Assembly: GCF_024734895.1 (NCBI RefSeq)
Contig: NZ_CP091430.1
Location: forward strand, 6,280,501-6,344,500
Source: Paenibacillus spongiae
Lineage (GTDB): Bacteria; Bacillota; Bacilli; Paenibacillales; Paenibacillaceae
Length of the DNA stretch: 64,000 nucleotides
Direction of reading: 5' to 3'
The translations under genes and the position numbers were made by a program. Below are positions 16,965 to 26,284 of the stretch, in pieces (position 1 is the first letter of the stretch; every line of letters starts with the position of its first letter). Under the pieces are notes generated by a model, which saw only the letters and a list, made by a program, of their open reading frames with translations, was not told the DNA's origin and did no database searches.

Positions 16965-19079
16965 TTACATTCCGTACCGCGTCAGAAGCTCCCGATGGTG
17001 ATCCTTGATCCGCAAGTAACTCTCCGCAGCCGCCCCGTTCCCCCAATCGAAGATGGTGAACTCTCCGATCCCGACTCCGTTATCGTTCACTTCGCCCCCG
17101 TGCCCGTAATTTTCCATCATGAAGCCGTAATCCTTCTCGTTGAAGTACGGGTATACCCTCTCCCATTGAACCTTGGTTCTGGCGTTCTCCGGGCAGTACA
17201 TCATCACGAACGCGCATTTCAATGCGGCCATGCCTCTCTCGATATATTCGGTCCGATCAAGCTCGATCCCGTAATCCAGAATGATCTCGGCGAACAAGCT
17301 TTGCCGGGCGTCATTCCATTCGCCATCGCAATTCATCACGCCGAATCCGCCGAGCGCATTCACATGAATATACGGCGGCTGCCAGGAAGCTTGCGAAATC
17401 AGCATTTCGTCCAGGCAGCGCTCCCCCAGCTTCAGATAGGCCTCATCGCCCGTAAGCTTATAGCAGCTCATGAATGCTTCCGCGGACCAAAACATAGAGA
17501 AGTTGCACTGTTTGTACATATTATTCCGGTCAAATTTACGCCCGACATACTCCTTATTTGCGAAGGTGCAGCAGGACCAATAGGTTTCGAAATCCTCCCA
17601 GCGGCCGGCCGGCAGGACTTCTTCAGCCACAATATTCGCCGCTCTGAGAGCGGACTCAGCATACTGCTTATGACCGGTCAGCTCGGCAAGCTTGATTAAG
17701 AATGTAACGGAAACGCTCGTTTCAGGCGAATCCTTCAATATTTCGATAGGCTGCAGCGTATGGTAGTCCAACCAGGCCGGGAAGAATCCTTTGTCATCCT
17801 GCAGCTTGAGCAAAGCATCCGCATACCGGACCGCATAGTCCAGCAGCCTGTCGTCCTGTTCCAATTCTTCATACCACCGCAGCATCCAAAGGGTCGTCCA
17901 GCTCATATCGAGCACATGGTAAGGCGCATTCTTGACCGAACCCCATGTTTGAATCGGATTCCGGTTCGAATTTCCCCAGAAAGCGGTCTCCCAGCCTTTC
18001 GACCGGTTCACCAATTGGCCGCCGATCTCGAGCTGTTCCATCTCCGTTGCAATCACCGTCGGGAAAATCCCCTCCCGCTGAGGTGCCGACAACGCCAGCT
18101 CCTTCGTAAGTTTGGCGCGTCTGATCAAATCGGGATCGTTCTTCTCCGTGCCATAGCGAAAGACGCCGGTAGCGGAGCGAAGCGAGCTGAACCAAGCTTG
18201 ATTCCATATGGAACGGAATTCTCTTTCGTTCACCGGACCGGGATAGTTGGGACTTTGCGTGTAATTCACGATAAAAGCTGCAGCTCCGACTCTTGTGCCG
18301 TCCAGATCGAATTCCTGCCATACGCTTTCTCCCCAATTATCGAAGGCCCATTGATACGTATACTGCACTAATCGGTCTAACGGCAATTCAAGAGGATCAC
18401 CGGCTTGAAACAACTGCGATCCCCATCTTTCCCACAGAAACTGCAGGACCGGACGCCAAGGATTCTGAAGCGCCTCTGAATCTTCGAAGGTCATGAGATA
18501 AAATCCGATTTCTACGGTCCCCGGGCGGTATGCCGCACCTGCTTTTCTCTCGTAGAGAACATGCCCCTTGACCCGATACTCGCTCATGCCCAGCTTCAAC
18601 ACATTGCGCGGCGCATCATTATCCATATACCACCGGACCTGCGTACCTTTTAACATCATGTCGAGGTCGGGAATAAGCGTCAATACTCGCCTGTCATCTT
18701 TCGCGATCAGAGCCGGGGAGCGGAAGCTGTGCTGGTCGATGATATGGCTGTCTGTCGGCGATAGATGAGGGGCAGAGTGGAAGGCAGGAATAAAGGCCGG
18801 CTCGATCGTCAGCTGCCAATCATCCTGCTGAACCGCTTCTTCCAGCTGAAAGGTCAGCGAAACCTTCGTCAAATTCCGGTTAATTCTCTCCAGCATGACT
18901 TCAGGTTCTGCAGCACCAAGGCGGTCGTAAGATATCCTTTTGATAAATGGCTCCAAGCTTTTATCTAACGATAAATTCAGTTGACTCATCTCATATTGTC
19001 CTCCCGCTAGAAACTGTAAAAATTGAACGTTATCCTTTGCCCCGGATGGCGCCTCGTTCCCCTTTAACAGGATGGTCAT
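16965..19079 (-). CDS. Large (alpha/alpha)-barrel-like glycosidase, family not identified, 704 aa
   Basis: An N-terminal beta-rich region (about 1-230) is followed by a helical half with repeated hairpins typical of six-hairpin glycosidases: LDMSWTTLWMLRWYEEL, YAVRYADALLKLQDDKGFFPAWLDY, KDSPETSVSVTFLIKLAELTG and HVNALGGFGVMNCDGEWNDARQSLFAEIILDYG. I cannot assign a GH family. There is no signal peptide, so it acts on imported oligosaccharides. Its ATG overlaps the stop of the LacI gene in an ATGA, so the genes are translationally coupled. Its partners (GH116, LacI) point to glycan or glycoside breakdown. Confidence 0.7.
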   Translation of the reverse strand: MTILLKGNEAPSGAKDNVQFLQFLAGGQYEMSQLNLSLDKSLEPFIKRISYDRLGAAEPEVMLERINRNLTKVSLTFQLEEAVQQDDWQLTIEPAFIPAFHSAPHLSPTDSHIIDQHSFRSPALIAKDDRRVLTLIPDLDMMLKGTQVRWYMDNDAPRNVLKLGMSEYRVKGHVLYERKAGAAYRPGTVEIGFYLMTFEDSEALQNPWRPVLQFLWERWGSQLFQAGDPLELPLDRLVQYTYQWAFDNWGESVWQEFDLDGTRVGAAAFIVNYTQSPNYPGPVNEREFRSIWNQAWFSSLRSATGVFRYGTEKNDPDLIRRAKLTKELALSAPQREGIFPTVIATEMEQLEIGGQLVNRSKGWETAFWGNSNRNPIQTWGSVKNAPYHVLDMSWTTLWMLRWYEELEQDDRLLDYAVRYADALLKLQDDKGFFPAWLDYHTLQPIEILKDSPETSVSVTFLIKLAELTGHKQYAESALRAANIVAEEVLPAGRWEDFETYWSCCTFANKEYVGRKFDRNNMYKQCNFSMFWSAEAFMSCYKLTGDEAYLKLGERCLDEMLISQASWQPPYIHVNALGGFGVMNCDGEWNDARQSLFAEIILDYGIELDRTEYIERGMAALKCAFVMMYCPENARTKVQWERVYPYFNEKDYGFMMENYGHGGEVNDNGVGIGEFTIFDWGNGAAAESYLRIKDHHRELLTRYGM

Positions 19080-20074
19080 TGGCCGCTGGGCAGTATCAGT
19101 TTCCCAGGGATAACGATCTTCCCCTGGAGCAGATTCCCTTTCATCGCCTCGATCAGAAAGCGGACCGCCATCACGCCAACTTCAACGCGCGGCACATGCA
19201 CGGTTGGAATTTGACCGAAAATCTCCTGCTGGCCCTGAATGTTGTCGCAGCCGATCAACTGGACGTCGCGCCCGGGTTCAAGGGCCATGTCCCGGAGCGC
19301 CTGCAGAGCACCGAAGGCGGATTTATCGCTGACCGCGAAGACGCCGCCCGGCCGTTCGGGCAATGCTATCAACGATTTCATTTCGTCATAGCCCTTGATG
19401 TACTTGCGGTCGCCGGGGAAAGCGACGTATTCCGGAACAAACGGCAGTCCGTGAGCCATCAGAGCCGCACAGTAGCCTGCGTAGCGGTTGACCAGCGGCT
19501 TGTATTTGGCCGGCCCGCCGATAAAGCCGATTCGTTCGTGCCCCTGACCGATTAAATATTCCGTCGCCATATAACCCGCACCATAATGATCCGAATGAAC
19601 GGACAATACATCTCCCCGGTGCGAGTAGTTATCGACCAACACAAGCGGCAATCCGGATTGTCTCAGCTCTTCGACAAGCTCATCCGTAATCAAGCCGCCG
19701 CCGACCAAGATCAAGCCGCTGACATTCTCCAGCCAAGCGACCGGATCGGGCGTCTCTCTTACGAACGTCAGGATGATTTCATAACCGAGCCGCCGGCATT
19801 CGCTCTCGACGGCTTGGATGATCTCGCTGTTATACGGATAGGATTGCAAGCTTGAGGAAGACTCCTCGATCAACAGCCTGATGAACTGGCGGCCCTCGGA
19901 GACGGCCCGATCGTAATTCAGTTCCGCGAATGCCTGATGGATCGTTTGTTTTGTTTGATCGGAGAATGTTCCTTTGTTGTTCAATACCAGCGACACGGTA
20001 GTCGGGGAGAATCCGGTCAGGTCGGCAATTTCTTTGATGCCTGATTTTCTTCTGATTTCCTGTTTACCGTCCAT
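19076..20074 (-). CDS. LacI-family transcriptional regulator
   Basis: The N-terminal HTH reads GIKEIADLTGFSPTTVSLVLNNKGTFSDQTKQTI, and the C-terminal periplasmic-binding-like sugar domain contains SGLILVGGG, DHYGAGYMATEYLIGQGHERIGFIGG and IGCDNIQGQQEIFGQIPTVHVPR. The length is 332, usual for LacI. It lies between two glycosidase genes, 44 bases after GH116 and in ATGA overlap with the next, so it should control this operon in response to a sugar released by its enzymes (inference). Confidence 0.93.
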   Translation of the reverse strand: MDGKQEIRRKSGIKEIADLTGFSPTTVSLVLNNKGTFSDQTKQTIHQAFAELNYDRAVSEGRQFIRLLIEESSSSLQSYPYNSEIIQAVESECRRLGYEIILTFVRETPDPVAWLENVSGLILVGGGLITDELVEELRQSGLPLVLVDNYSHRGDVLSVHSDHYGAGYMATEYLIGQGHERIGFIGGPAKYKPLVNRYAGYCAALMAHGLPFVPEYVAFPGDRKYIKGYDEMKSLIALPERPGGVFAVSDKSAFGALQALRDMALEPGRDVQLIGCDNIQGQQEIFGQIPTVHVPRVEVGVMAVRFLIEAMKGNLLQGKIVIPGKLILPSGQ

Positions 20075-20118
20075 TTCTTGTCCTCCCGGAGTCTATTCAT
20101 CTAAGCAACGTGTTCATT

Positions 20119-22569
20119 TCATACCCATTCGATGCGCTCGACCGGGATTTCCCCGGAGACGCAATGGACGAAGGGCTTTCCATCCTTTATCCCGGCTGTG
20201 CCGTAACCGCCTCCAGTGCTCAAGAAGCTGCTGTAATCCCCTTTACCCGCGCTGCTCTTCGAAATGAACAACGTCCGGTCGCATGCGTCATAACGGATTC
20301 CGCTCCAACCCTGAATCAGGGCGTAGGAAGCCATCGCACGGGCGTACCAGTGGCCCCATTCGTATTCATTGAAAGGATTGCGCTTGCGGCCGTCATAACG
20401 GTCGCGGCAGACCCGCACGATTTCGAGCCCTTCCTCTATGCATCCCAGCGCAAGCAAGTGGGAAGCGACCTGATATTCGATGCCGGTCCACACTTCATTG
20501 CTGTAGACGAAAGGCAGCGCCAGCTTGCCTCCTTTCGGCCACGTGCACAGCAGCAGCCCGCCATCGCTGCCGAGCGCATAGCCCGGACGCTGAGGATTGG
20601 CATGCTTGGACAAATCGCGTTTCAGATTGTATTTATATACGCTTAGAAGGTGGCTTCTCACTTTCTCCCGGTCGAGTATGTCGCCGAGTCCGCACATCTC
20701 CGCCAGCCAAGCGCCGATCACGCCGTCGGAGAGGCAGCCCTTGCCGTACTGATACTTCGGGCCTTGCTCCTGCATCAGCTCCACCGCTTCCGGCGAATAA
20801 TGAGATTGGAACGACTGCAATTCGAATGGGGAAGGAGCTCTGAGTCCCGTCCAGACGATTTTCTGATCGAAGTATTCGCCGTTAAACAGCTCCGACTCCA
20901 TATAATGCCGGCCTTTGCGGTAAAGCGCGTCGTATTCCCCCGCGTTCGCGGCTTCGCCCATTGCTTCTGCCATGATCGATGCGGCTTTCAATGCGCCCAA
21001 GTAGATCGAGGAGCACATCCCGTCAGGTCCCCAGAATTCAATGTCGTACGTATTGTGATGAGGCTCGACAAGAATGCCGATCCGGTCCGGGTCCCATGTC
21101 TCGGTGCAATAGTGCAAGTTTTGCTCCACTTTCGGCCACAGCTGCTTCAGCCACTCCGTATCGCCGGAAACTCGCCATTCCCGGTAAGCCTTCATTATGC
21201 TTCCGAGCTGGCCGTCGCTTGCGGCGTGAAACAGATGATCCGCAGGCTGGATCGGCAGCGGAGCCCTGAAGTTCTGGTGGCCCCGCTCATCCTGGCATTC
21301 CCCGAATTCGGTAAGCCGCAGCCCTCTTTCGAGTTCAGGAAACAGATGAGGAAGGGCTTGCGCGTAATTCCATACGTGGCTGCAGCTGCCGTGGCAGGCG
21401 CCTCTGTCGTCGTGGCAGCCTTCCCAGCCCCACAACCGTCCGTCGGATTGACGGAGCACGGTCGGCGATTTCAGGATGCTCAGATTCGCGCTAATCGCTT
21501 CCTTGATTTCTTCCGGCAGCGTCGTATCGTAGAAGCAATCGCTGAAGGTGCGGCTCTCCGCGCGCAGACGGTCATACTGCTCCGACCAATAGCCGGCGAC
21601 GGCAGCCAGGCCGCCGAATTGTTTCGCATACCATGGCTTATAATAGCCGATTCCTGTATGTCCTGCAGCATCTCCCAGCTCGCCCGGAGCTGCAGCTGGA
21701 ACGCCGGCGGTCAAGTCCGATTCCGGAACGTACCAGGACAGCAGCAGCCGAATCGTCTTGCGCTCGCCGGGCTCCAGCGTGAGCGGCACGTAAAGACTCG
21801 CGCCCGGGCTTGGCATTCCCTCCGTTACGGGCGGTTTCTCCGGACATTCGCCCGATTCGATCGTGTTCCAGACCATCGTAAGCGGGTCGAACCACCCTCC
21901 GCGGAACCAGGCGCAATTGACGATCGTCTGCGGCTGATCGGTCGCGGCGCTGAATCCCCCCTGCGCCCACGGCTTCCCGTCGATGGCGGGCTGATCCAGG
22001 ACGAATCCGTTCTCCGTGCGCAGCACCCGGTGACCGGCGTTATCCGCCGCTTTCATAAAGTGGCTCGCGTTAAAGGAATAGACGATCTCCAGCCGCTCCC
22101 CGGTTTTGTTAGCGAATGTGAACTCCAGCCCGGCAGCCGGGAGGCTGGAATCATCGGCATGCAGCGGAATGAACGGACTCCAGCCCGTGATGCTCACATC
22201 CAGCGGCAGCTCGGAATCGAGCAGCTCCACCGTACCGAACGGAAAGCGGGCGTGGAACTTGCTGCTTGCAAACCGGGGAAGTCCATAATGCTTGCCGCCT
22301 AGGCCGTTGCCGGGATCCGTGCCGGTGAACACTTTCCAGGTCGGTACCGGTCCTTCGAGCACACGGGCGATATTGCCTTCGGCGTGCTTGATGCAAACGG
22401 CGGAGAAGACCATCGGTTCATGCAGCATGTTGGGGTGATGGCGAAGCGAGATGTGGGACAGGGCGCCTGTTCCTTCCAGGCCGATCATGCCAGAGCCGAT
22501 GCCGCCGAGCGGATAGGTGATGCGCGAGCCGTGATCCCCTTCGTAGACGGTATTATACATACGGTTCAT
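20119..22569 (-). CDS. GH116-family glycoside hydrolase (beta-glucosidase/GBA2-like)
   Basis: The ATG at 22569 has GGAGGG nine bases upstream (816 residues). The N-terminal beta-sandwich begins with YPLGGIGSGMIGLEGTGALSHISLRHHPN, and the C-terminal (alpha/alpha)6 DUF608 domain contains WGWEGCHDDRGACHGSCSHVWNYAQALPHLFPELERGLR and SNEVWTGIEYQVASHLLALG. Known GH116 members are retaining beta-glucosidases, beta-xylosidases or glucosylceramidases. No signal peptide is present, so the substrate is cytoplasmic. It is first in the operon with the LacI regulator and a second glycosidase. An internal plus-strand frame of 550 codons is only a GC-driven shadow. Confidence 0.9.
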   Translation of the reverse strand: MNRMYNTVYEGDHGSRITYPLGGIGSGMIGLEGTGALSHISLRHHPNMLHEPMVFSAVCIKHAEGNIARVLEGPVPTWKVFTGTDPGNGLGGKHYGLPRFASSKFHARFPFGTVELLDSELPLDVSITGWSPFIPLHADDSSLPAAGLEFTFANKTGERLEIVYSFNASHFMKAADNAGHRVLRTENGFVLDQPAIDGKPWAQGGFSAATDQPQTIVNCAWFRGGWFDPLTMVWNTIESGECPEKPPVTEGMPSPGASLYVPLTLEPGERKTIRLLLSWYVPESDLTAGVPAAAPGELGDAAGHTGIGYYKPWYAKQFGGLAAVAGYWSEQYDRLRAESRTFSDCFYDTTLPEEIKEAISANLSILKSPTVLRQSDGRLWGWEGCHDDRGACHGSCSHVWNYAQALPHLFPELERGLRLTEFGECQDERGHQNFRAPLPIQPADHLFHAASDGQLGSIMKAYREWRVSGDTEWLKQLWPKVEQNLHYCTETWDPDRIGILVEPHHNTYDIEFWGPDGMCSSIYLGALKAASIMAEAMGEAANAGEYDALYRKGRHYMESELFNGEYFDQKIVWTGLRAPSPFELQSFQSHYSPEAVELMQEQGPKYQYGKGCLSDGVIGAWLAEMCGLGDILDREKVRSHLLSVYKYNLKRDLSKHANPQRPGYALGSDGGLLLCTWPKGGKLALPFVYSNEVWTGIEYQVASHLLALGCIEEGLEIVRVCRDRYDGRKRNPFNEYEWGHWYARAMASYALIQGWSGIRYDACDRTLFISKSSAGKGDYSSFLSTGGGYGTAGIKDGKPFVHCVSGEIPVERIEWV

Positions 22570-22674
22570 TAACGTATCCCTCCTAATAAAGCATTCATGT
22601 ATGGCGAGCGAAGAGAATCCAGCCATTGCCTCGCCTACAGGCCGGACTCCTCCGCGTCCATTCTTACTTCCCCA

Positions 22675-23224
22675 TCAAGACAGCGCGAATTCCTTCTTTA
22701 GCCACACCGCCATATCGCCCGCTTCCCGGTTTGCATAGGCAAAATAGGGAATAGTCGTGATCGTAACGATTGTATAATTCGAGCCGTTAGGACGATAAAG
22801 CGCATTGTTCCAGCGGCGATCTACAAAGTGCTTGGAGAGCTCCAGATACCGCTCTTCTCCGGTAGCCTGCCAGAGGCGAACAAGCGCCAGCTCAAGCTCT
22901 TGGTCCCCTGGAGTGGAATAATATTCGTTCACGTTAAGCTTGAAAGCCGAGTCTATGCAATCCGCGAACCGTTTCATTATATTTAGAAAGCGCTTACTAT
23001 TCGTTGAATAGTAGTGGGCAATTGCCGCTTCGATCACGTGCCCGGCTGTATACAGTTCATGCGCACTCCGGTCCTGGAAGCGATTCTATGCTGCGCCCTC
23101 CATCCACTTGGCTACATCGGAATCCCAGAATACATGCGGCTTGAGCATTTGGTCCATGCCTTCTTGCCAGCCGAGGCGCATGGCATCGATCCTACCTGTT
23201 TCGTAGAACCGGTATCTTCCTCAT
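22675..23224 (-). pseudogene. GH127 (beta-L-arabinofuranosidase-like, DUF1680) gene remnant
   Basis: The original start survives: AAAGGAG followed by ATG at 23224, but the frame is broken within ten codons. A second frame reads FYETGRIDAMRLGWQEGM and KPHVFWDSDVAKWMEGAA, then a stop. Next comes HELYTAGHVIEAAIAHYYST through TGEERYLELSKHFVDRRW, and finally a C-terminal piece (NYTIVTITTIPYFAYANREAGDMAVWLKKE). GH127 enzymes have about 650 residues, so two internal deletions (about 60 and several hundred residues) are implied. A cre-like AGAAAGCGCTTACT lies at 22985-22998. Confidence 0.85.
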
Positions 23225-23446
23225 ATAGAGACTCCTTTCTCTAAGCGAAAGCGCCGTTATCCGCATCATATCACCAGTAATAAACAAAGTAAACTTATTC
23301 ATTATTAATTTATTGGATTTATTTTGAAGACTTTTGAGACGAAAGAGAAATCAAGGCCAACTAGCGATCTTTCACCCCAGCCGTCTATCACACTATCAAT
23401 CTTTCATGCATAAGCTGTGTATTATCGCTAGAGGAGGTGTAACGAC
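23225..23446. other. Intergenic promoter region
   Basis: AT-rich and gene-free. It would hold the promoters of the former GH127 operon (minus) and of the small gene at 23447 (plus). Confidence 0.4.
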
Positions 23447-23629
23447 ATGTATAAATTTCTAAACAACCTCGGCGGCGTCGTTGGCGGCTTCAGCTTAATT
23501 CTCGTCTCTGTACCGGAATGGGCGTCAAGCTTGGAACCTCTGCTCGACGGGGCAGGCTTCATAACCGTAGGTGTATTCTCCGTTGCCTTAATCGTCAATG
23601 GCGTGCGTTCCCTGTTAAACAAAGCGTAA
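23447..23629 (+). CDS. Small two-helix membrane protein, 60 aa
   Basis: AGGAGGTG lies seven bases before the ATG. The product has two hydrophobic segments (about 8-23 and 38-52) separated by a short acidic loop (PEWASSLEPLLDGAG) and ends RSLLNKA. No family is recognised. The excellent ribosome site supports a real gene. Confidence 0.6.
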   Translation: MYKFLNNLGGVVGGFSLILVSVPEWASSLEPLLDGAGFITVGVFSVALIVNGVRSLLNKA

Positions 23630-23865
23630 CAGATTCGTATCGGCCGCACTATGCATGACTGGATTTCCGGGTAATGGTTTTTTGGGGTGGCACTATTCAT
23701 ATGCGCCGGGCGCCGGTCCTTGTTCGTTCATGATTTATTGAAAAGGTAGAGTCATAATCAAAGCAGGGATGGAACCAACGGATCACTGCCGACTAAGCCC
23801 GGAATGACGGTTTTCGGAAAAAGGGATTACAGCCGTTCCCGTAAACCGAATCCGCGAGCTCACAC

Positions 23866-23939
23866 GACTAAAATAGCCAATTCAAGAAGCAGGCTGCCGC
23901 GGCGCCTGCTCTTTTGGCTTGAATTATTGCTGTCCCCCG
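23866..23939. repeat. Dispersed hairpin repeat, copy F
   Basis: Stem AGCAGGC / GCCTGCT (23888-23894, 23904-23910) with loop TGCCGCGGC, and diverged AATTCAA-type flanks. It lies downstream of the VanZ/RDD gene, as the other copies lie downstream of genes. The rest of 23630-23865 shows no gene. Confidence 0.6.
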
Positions 23940-23948
23940 TCCCGCTCG

Positions 23949-25031
23949 TCAGCTAATCACATGAGATGTCCCGCTCTTCGCTTCGTAAAACAAATGCCGC
24001 TTGAGATTGAATACACAACGAAGCAGATGAATGGCACAGAGTAGGTTAAATCCGAACAAGCCTAACGTATACGCGATCAGGAAAAGGGCCGGAAGTTGAT
24101 TGATCCCTGCCCAGATATAGAAAACGTTCATTACCCCCGCAAGAAGATAAAGAAGTCCATATCGTATGACGAGCTCGCTTAATTTGATGCGTTCACCGCT
24201 TCCCTTTAACCGTATACGGACGACCCATTTGCCGGCCGTGAGACCATTGGTTGCATACGTGATCCCGATGAAGTAGATGACGGTAATCGTTACATAAGGG
24301 TAAGGAGCGTCAAGTAATACAAGCACGATAAGAATCGGCATTAAGATAAGCCAGTCGATCAGAAAAGCCAATGCCCGGCGAGTATAAGATACCCGCTTCT
24401 TCGTTAAATCCAAATTCTCGTCCAGTTTGTCTACGCGGGGCAGATGTCTGGAAAGCCATTCGCTTGCGATATAACCGGCCATGCCGCCTGCCGTATTGGT
24501 TAATAGATCATCCACGTCGAAAAATCGATACAGATAATCATATATGCCAAAAATGCCCGTCACCTGCGTAATTTCAAAGAAAAGCGACAAGCCGAGCGAA
24601 GCAAAGAGACATTTGACCCAATTTACCCGAAAGTAATAACGCAAGAAGATACCGAACGGTACCAGGAGCAGCACGTTGAACATGACTTGCAGGAAGGCCC
24701 GTTCTTTAAGCAACCGAATATATGTAGCGGGACGATCGATCTCAACGCTGGTTTCCCGTATAATATCCTGAATGAAATGAAACGGTATCAGCTGCATATA
24801 GGACGAAACATGGAGAGGCTTGTTGTGAATCGTTGCCGGAAGCGGAAGAATCACAAGATAGAAAGCATTCATCATATATAATAGAAACAAATAAAGCAGT
24901 ATAGCCCGATACTTATTAATGTACCCATGCTTACGGTATTGAACGATCAAGAAAGGCAATGTAAAGAATAAGGCCGCTATCGGAAAAGTCAGGAACGCGA
25001 ATGAAATCGGAAATAAATAAGATTGAAGCAT
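23949..25031 (-). CDS. VanZ-like/RDD fusion membrane protein
   Basis: The N-terminal VanZ domain (about 1-205) has five helices with YMQLIPFHFIQDIIRE, VMFNVLLLVPFGIFLR and FDVDDLLTNTAGGMAGY, as in VanZ-type proteins. The C-terminal RDD domain (about 215-335) has RRALAFLIDWLILMP and TAGKWVVRIRLKG. The ATG at 25031 (MLQSYLFPISFAF) has AGGTGA six bases upstream and matches the usual family start. VanZ-RDD proteins are common in Bacillales; VanZ can lower teicoplanin susceptibility, but the function of this fusion is unknown. Confidence 0.85.
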   Translation of the reverse strand: MLQSYLFPISFAFLTFPIAALFFTLPFLIVQYRKHGYINKYRAILLYLFLLYMMNAFYLVILPLPATIHNKPLHVSSYMQLIPFHFIQDIIRETSVEIDRPATYIRLLKERAFLQVMFNVLLLVPFGIFLRYYFRVNWVKCLFASLGLSLFFEITQVTGIFGIYDYLYRFFDVDDLLTNTAGGMAGYIASEWLSRHLPRVDKLDENLDLTKKRVSYTRRALAFLIDWLILMPILIVLVLLDAPYPYVTITVIYFIGITYATNGLTAGKWVVRIRLKGSGERIKLSELVIRYGLLYLLAGVMNVFYIWAGINQLPALFLIAYTLGLFGFNLLCAIHLLRCVFNLKRHLFYEAKSGTSHVIS

Positions 25032-25171
25032 CACGCTCACCTGCCATACGTCAATTATCATGCATCGTTCGAAAAGACAGGCCACTATCCCACGGTTATC
25101 GCGCAGAAGAGATGGCCTGATTCTTATTGTGACCCCTCATAACAATTATCGGGTGACGTTCCGTTCCGGTC

Positions 25172-25696
25172 TCAGCCCAAGAAATAATCCCTAACCTCTA
25201 GCCAGTTATTCACCCTGACATATCCGGTTTCGTTGATATTGTGCGGCGATGTAAACAGTATCCCTTGACCCGCAAACCGTTTAAATTGCCGGACATTGTC
25301 ATCGATCAAATAATCTGCGCGGATAATGCTCTTATCGCCGCAAAAAACAAAATTCATCTCATTCAAAAATCCAAAATGCTCTTTTAACCATTCATACTTG
25401 GCGGTGAAAGAGCTTGGCACCTCCATGGCCGCCGTCGTAATGAAAATTTCGTACCGCTCGCTTAAGGCTTGTATGACTTGCTGGCTGTCCTTCACGACCT
25501 CCAAATCACGGAAAAATGCAGGGTCATCCAAGTAAGCTCTAATCTCATTCTTCAAATGAGGACGCAATTCCCTAAGACGCGTCCCCATCAAGTCCTCGAT
25601 CGTGAGATTCTCTTTGTAATCCAGATTAAACACCCGCAGATGCTTCAGGTTAAAATCGGCTACGACTTCGTCCATATCAATGGCAATTCTTTGCAT
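25172..25696 (-). CDS. 5'(3')-deoxyribonucleotidase-like protein (NT5C family)
   Basis: HAD motif I reads IAIDMDEVVADF near the N-terminus (nucleophile Asp and +2 Asp both present), motif II is the Thr of FITTAAME, and motif IV is ADYLIDDNVRQF. This is the NT5C pattern of pyrimidine deoxynucleotide 5'-phosphatases. The ATG at 25696 gives the family-like start MQRIAIDMDE. A further upstream ATG at 25732 also has a GGAAG site, so 12 extra residues are possible. A 57-base piece of this gene is duplicated at 26228. Confidence 0.85.
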   Translation of the reverse strand: MQRIAIDMDEVVADFNLKHLRVFNLDYKENLTIEDLMGTRLRELRPHLKNEIRAYLDDPAFFRDLEVVKDSQQVIQALSERYEIFITTAAMEVPSSFTAKYEWLKEHFGFLNEMNFVFCGDKSIIRADYLIDDNVRQFKRFAGQGILFTSPHNINETGYVRVNNWLEVRDYFLG

Positions 25697-25867
25697 GAAA
25701 CGCCGCACTCCCTCTATTTCTTTTAGCTTCATTATACAACTTCCTGCAGTGGATCTGAATGATATCTGCCGTGTACCGCAATTTCAGAATTAGGCATCTG
25801 TACAGTCAAATGGTTATTCACCTACATAATATATAACGAATAAATCATTCATAAGGAGTGAAATCAA

Positions 25868-26152
25868 CTGGCATTACTACCACCGCCGGGATCCCAAGGA
25901 ACCGCACCGCCGCTGCTTCCTCCCCCTGCATTCGTTCCGGAACAACCCGCTGTATCCTATATGGTCGACTGCGTATATGAATATACTTATGTCTGGCTAT
26001 GGAATGGGGATAGCTTCTGGTTTTACCCGACTCGGGTAGAATATGAGGGAATTTCAGGTTACCGATGGAACGGAGCGTTCTGGGTATTCTACGGCATTGA
26101 TCCAAGATATGTCGAGGCCGTTTCCTGTCCTCCGATTCCTACCCTATACTAG
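25868..26152 (+). CDS. Proline-rich, Tyr/Trp-rich small protein, apparent CTG start
   Basis: A 94-residue frame opens LALLPPPGSQGTAPPLLPPP, then has VPEQPAVSYMVDCVYEYTYVW and alternating aromatic strands (WNGDSFWFYPTRVEYEGISGYRWNGAFWVFYGID). AAGGAG lies nine bases before the CTG at 25868; no ATG, GTG or TTG lies in frame nearer than codon 31. The composition looks like small proline-rich proteins seen in Bacillales. Either a CTG start is used or a start codon was lost. It ends in a good terminator. Function unknown. Confidence 0.6.
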   Translation: MALLPPPGSQGTAPPLLPPPAFVPEQPAVSYMVDCVYEYTYVWLWNGDSFWFYPTRVEYEGISGYRWNGAFWVFYGIDPRYVEAVSCPPIPTLY

Positions 26153-26160
26153 AAAAAGGT

Positions 26161-26207
26161 AAAATGCCTTGCAGCTTTAATCTAAAAAGCAGCCAGGCAT
26201 TTTTTTT
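26161..26207 (+). terminator. Terminator of the proline-rich gene
   Basis: Stem AAAATGCCT / AGGCATTTT around an AT-rich interior with a T8 run at the end. Confidence 0.85.
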
Positions 26208-26227
26208 ACGTGGCAGAGTCCGTCAAG

Positions 26228-26284
26228 CCAGATTAAACACCCGCCGATGCTTCAGGTTAAAATCAGCTACGACTTCGTCCATAT
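26228..26284 (-). repeat. Partial duplication of the NT5C gene
   Basis: These 57 bases match 25621-25677 (codons near the N-terminus of the NT5C gene) with only two differences and in the same orientation. It is a fragment of a former second copy and abuts the stop codon of the next gene (26284-26286). Confidence 0.9.

Noticed and set aside
20650..22302. 550-codon plus-strand open frame opposite GH116
   Set aside because: GC-driven antisense shadow; no ribosome site or domain, and the minus strand encodes a clear GH116 enzyme.
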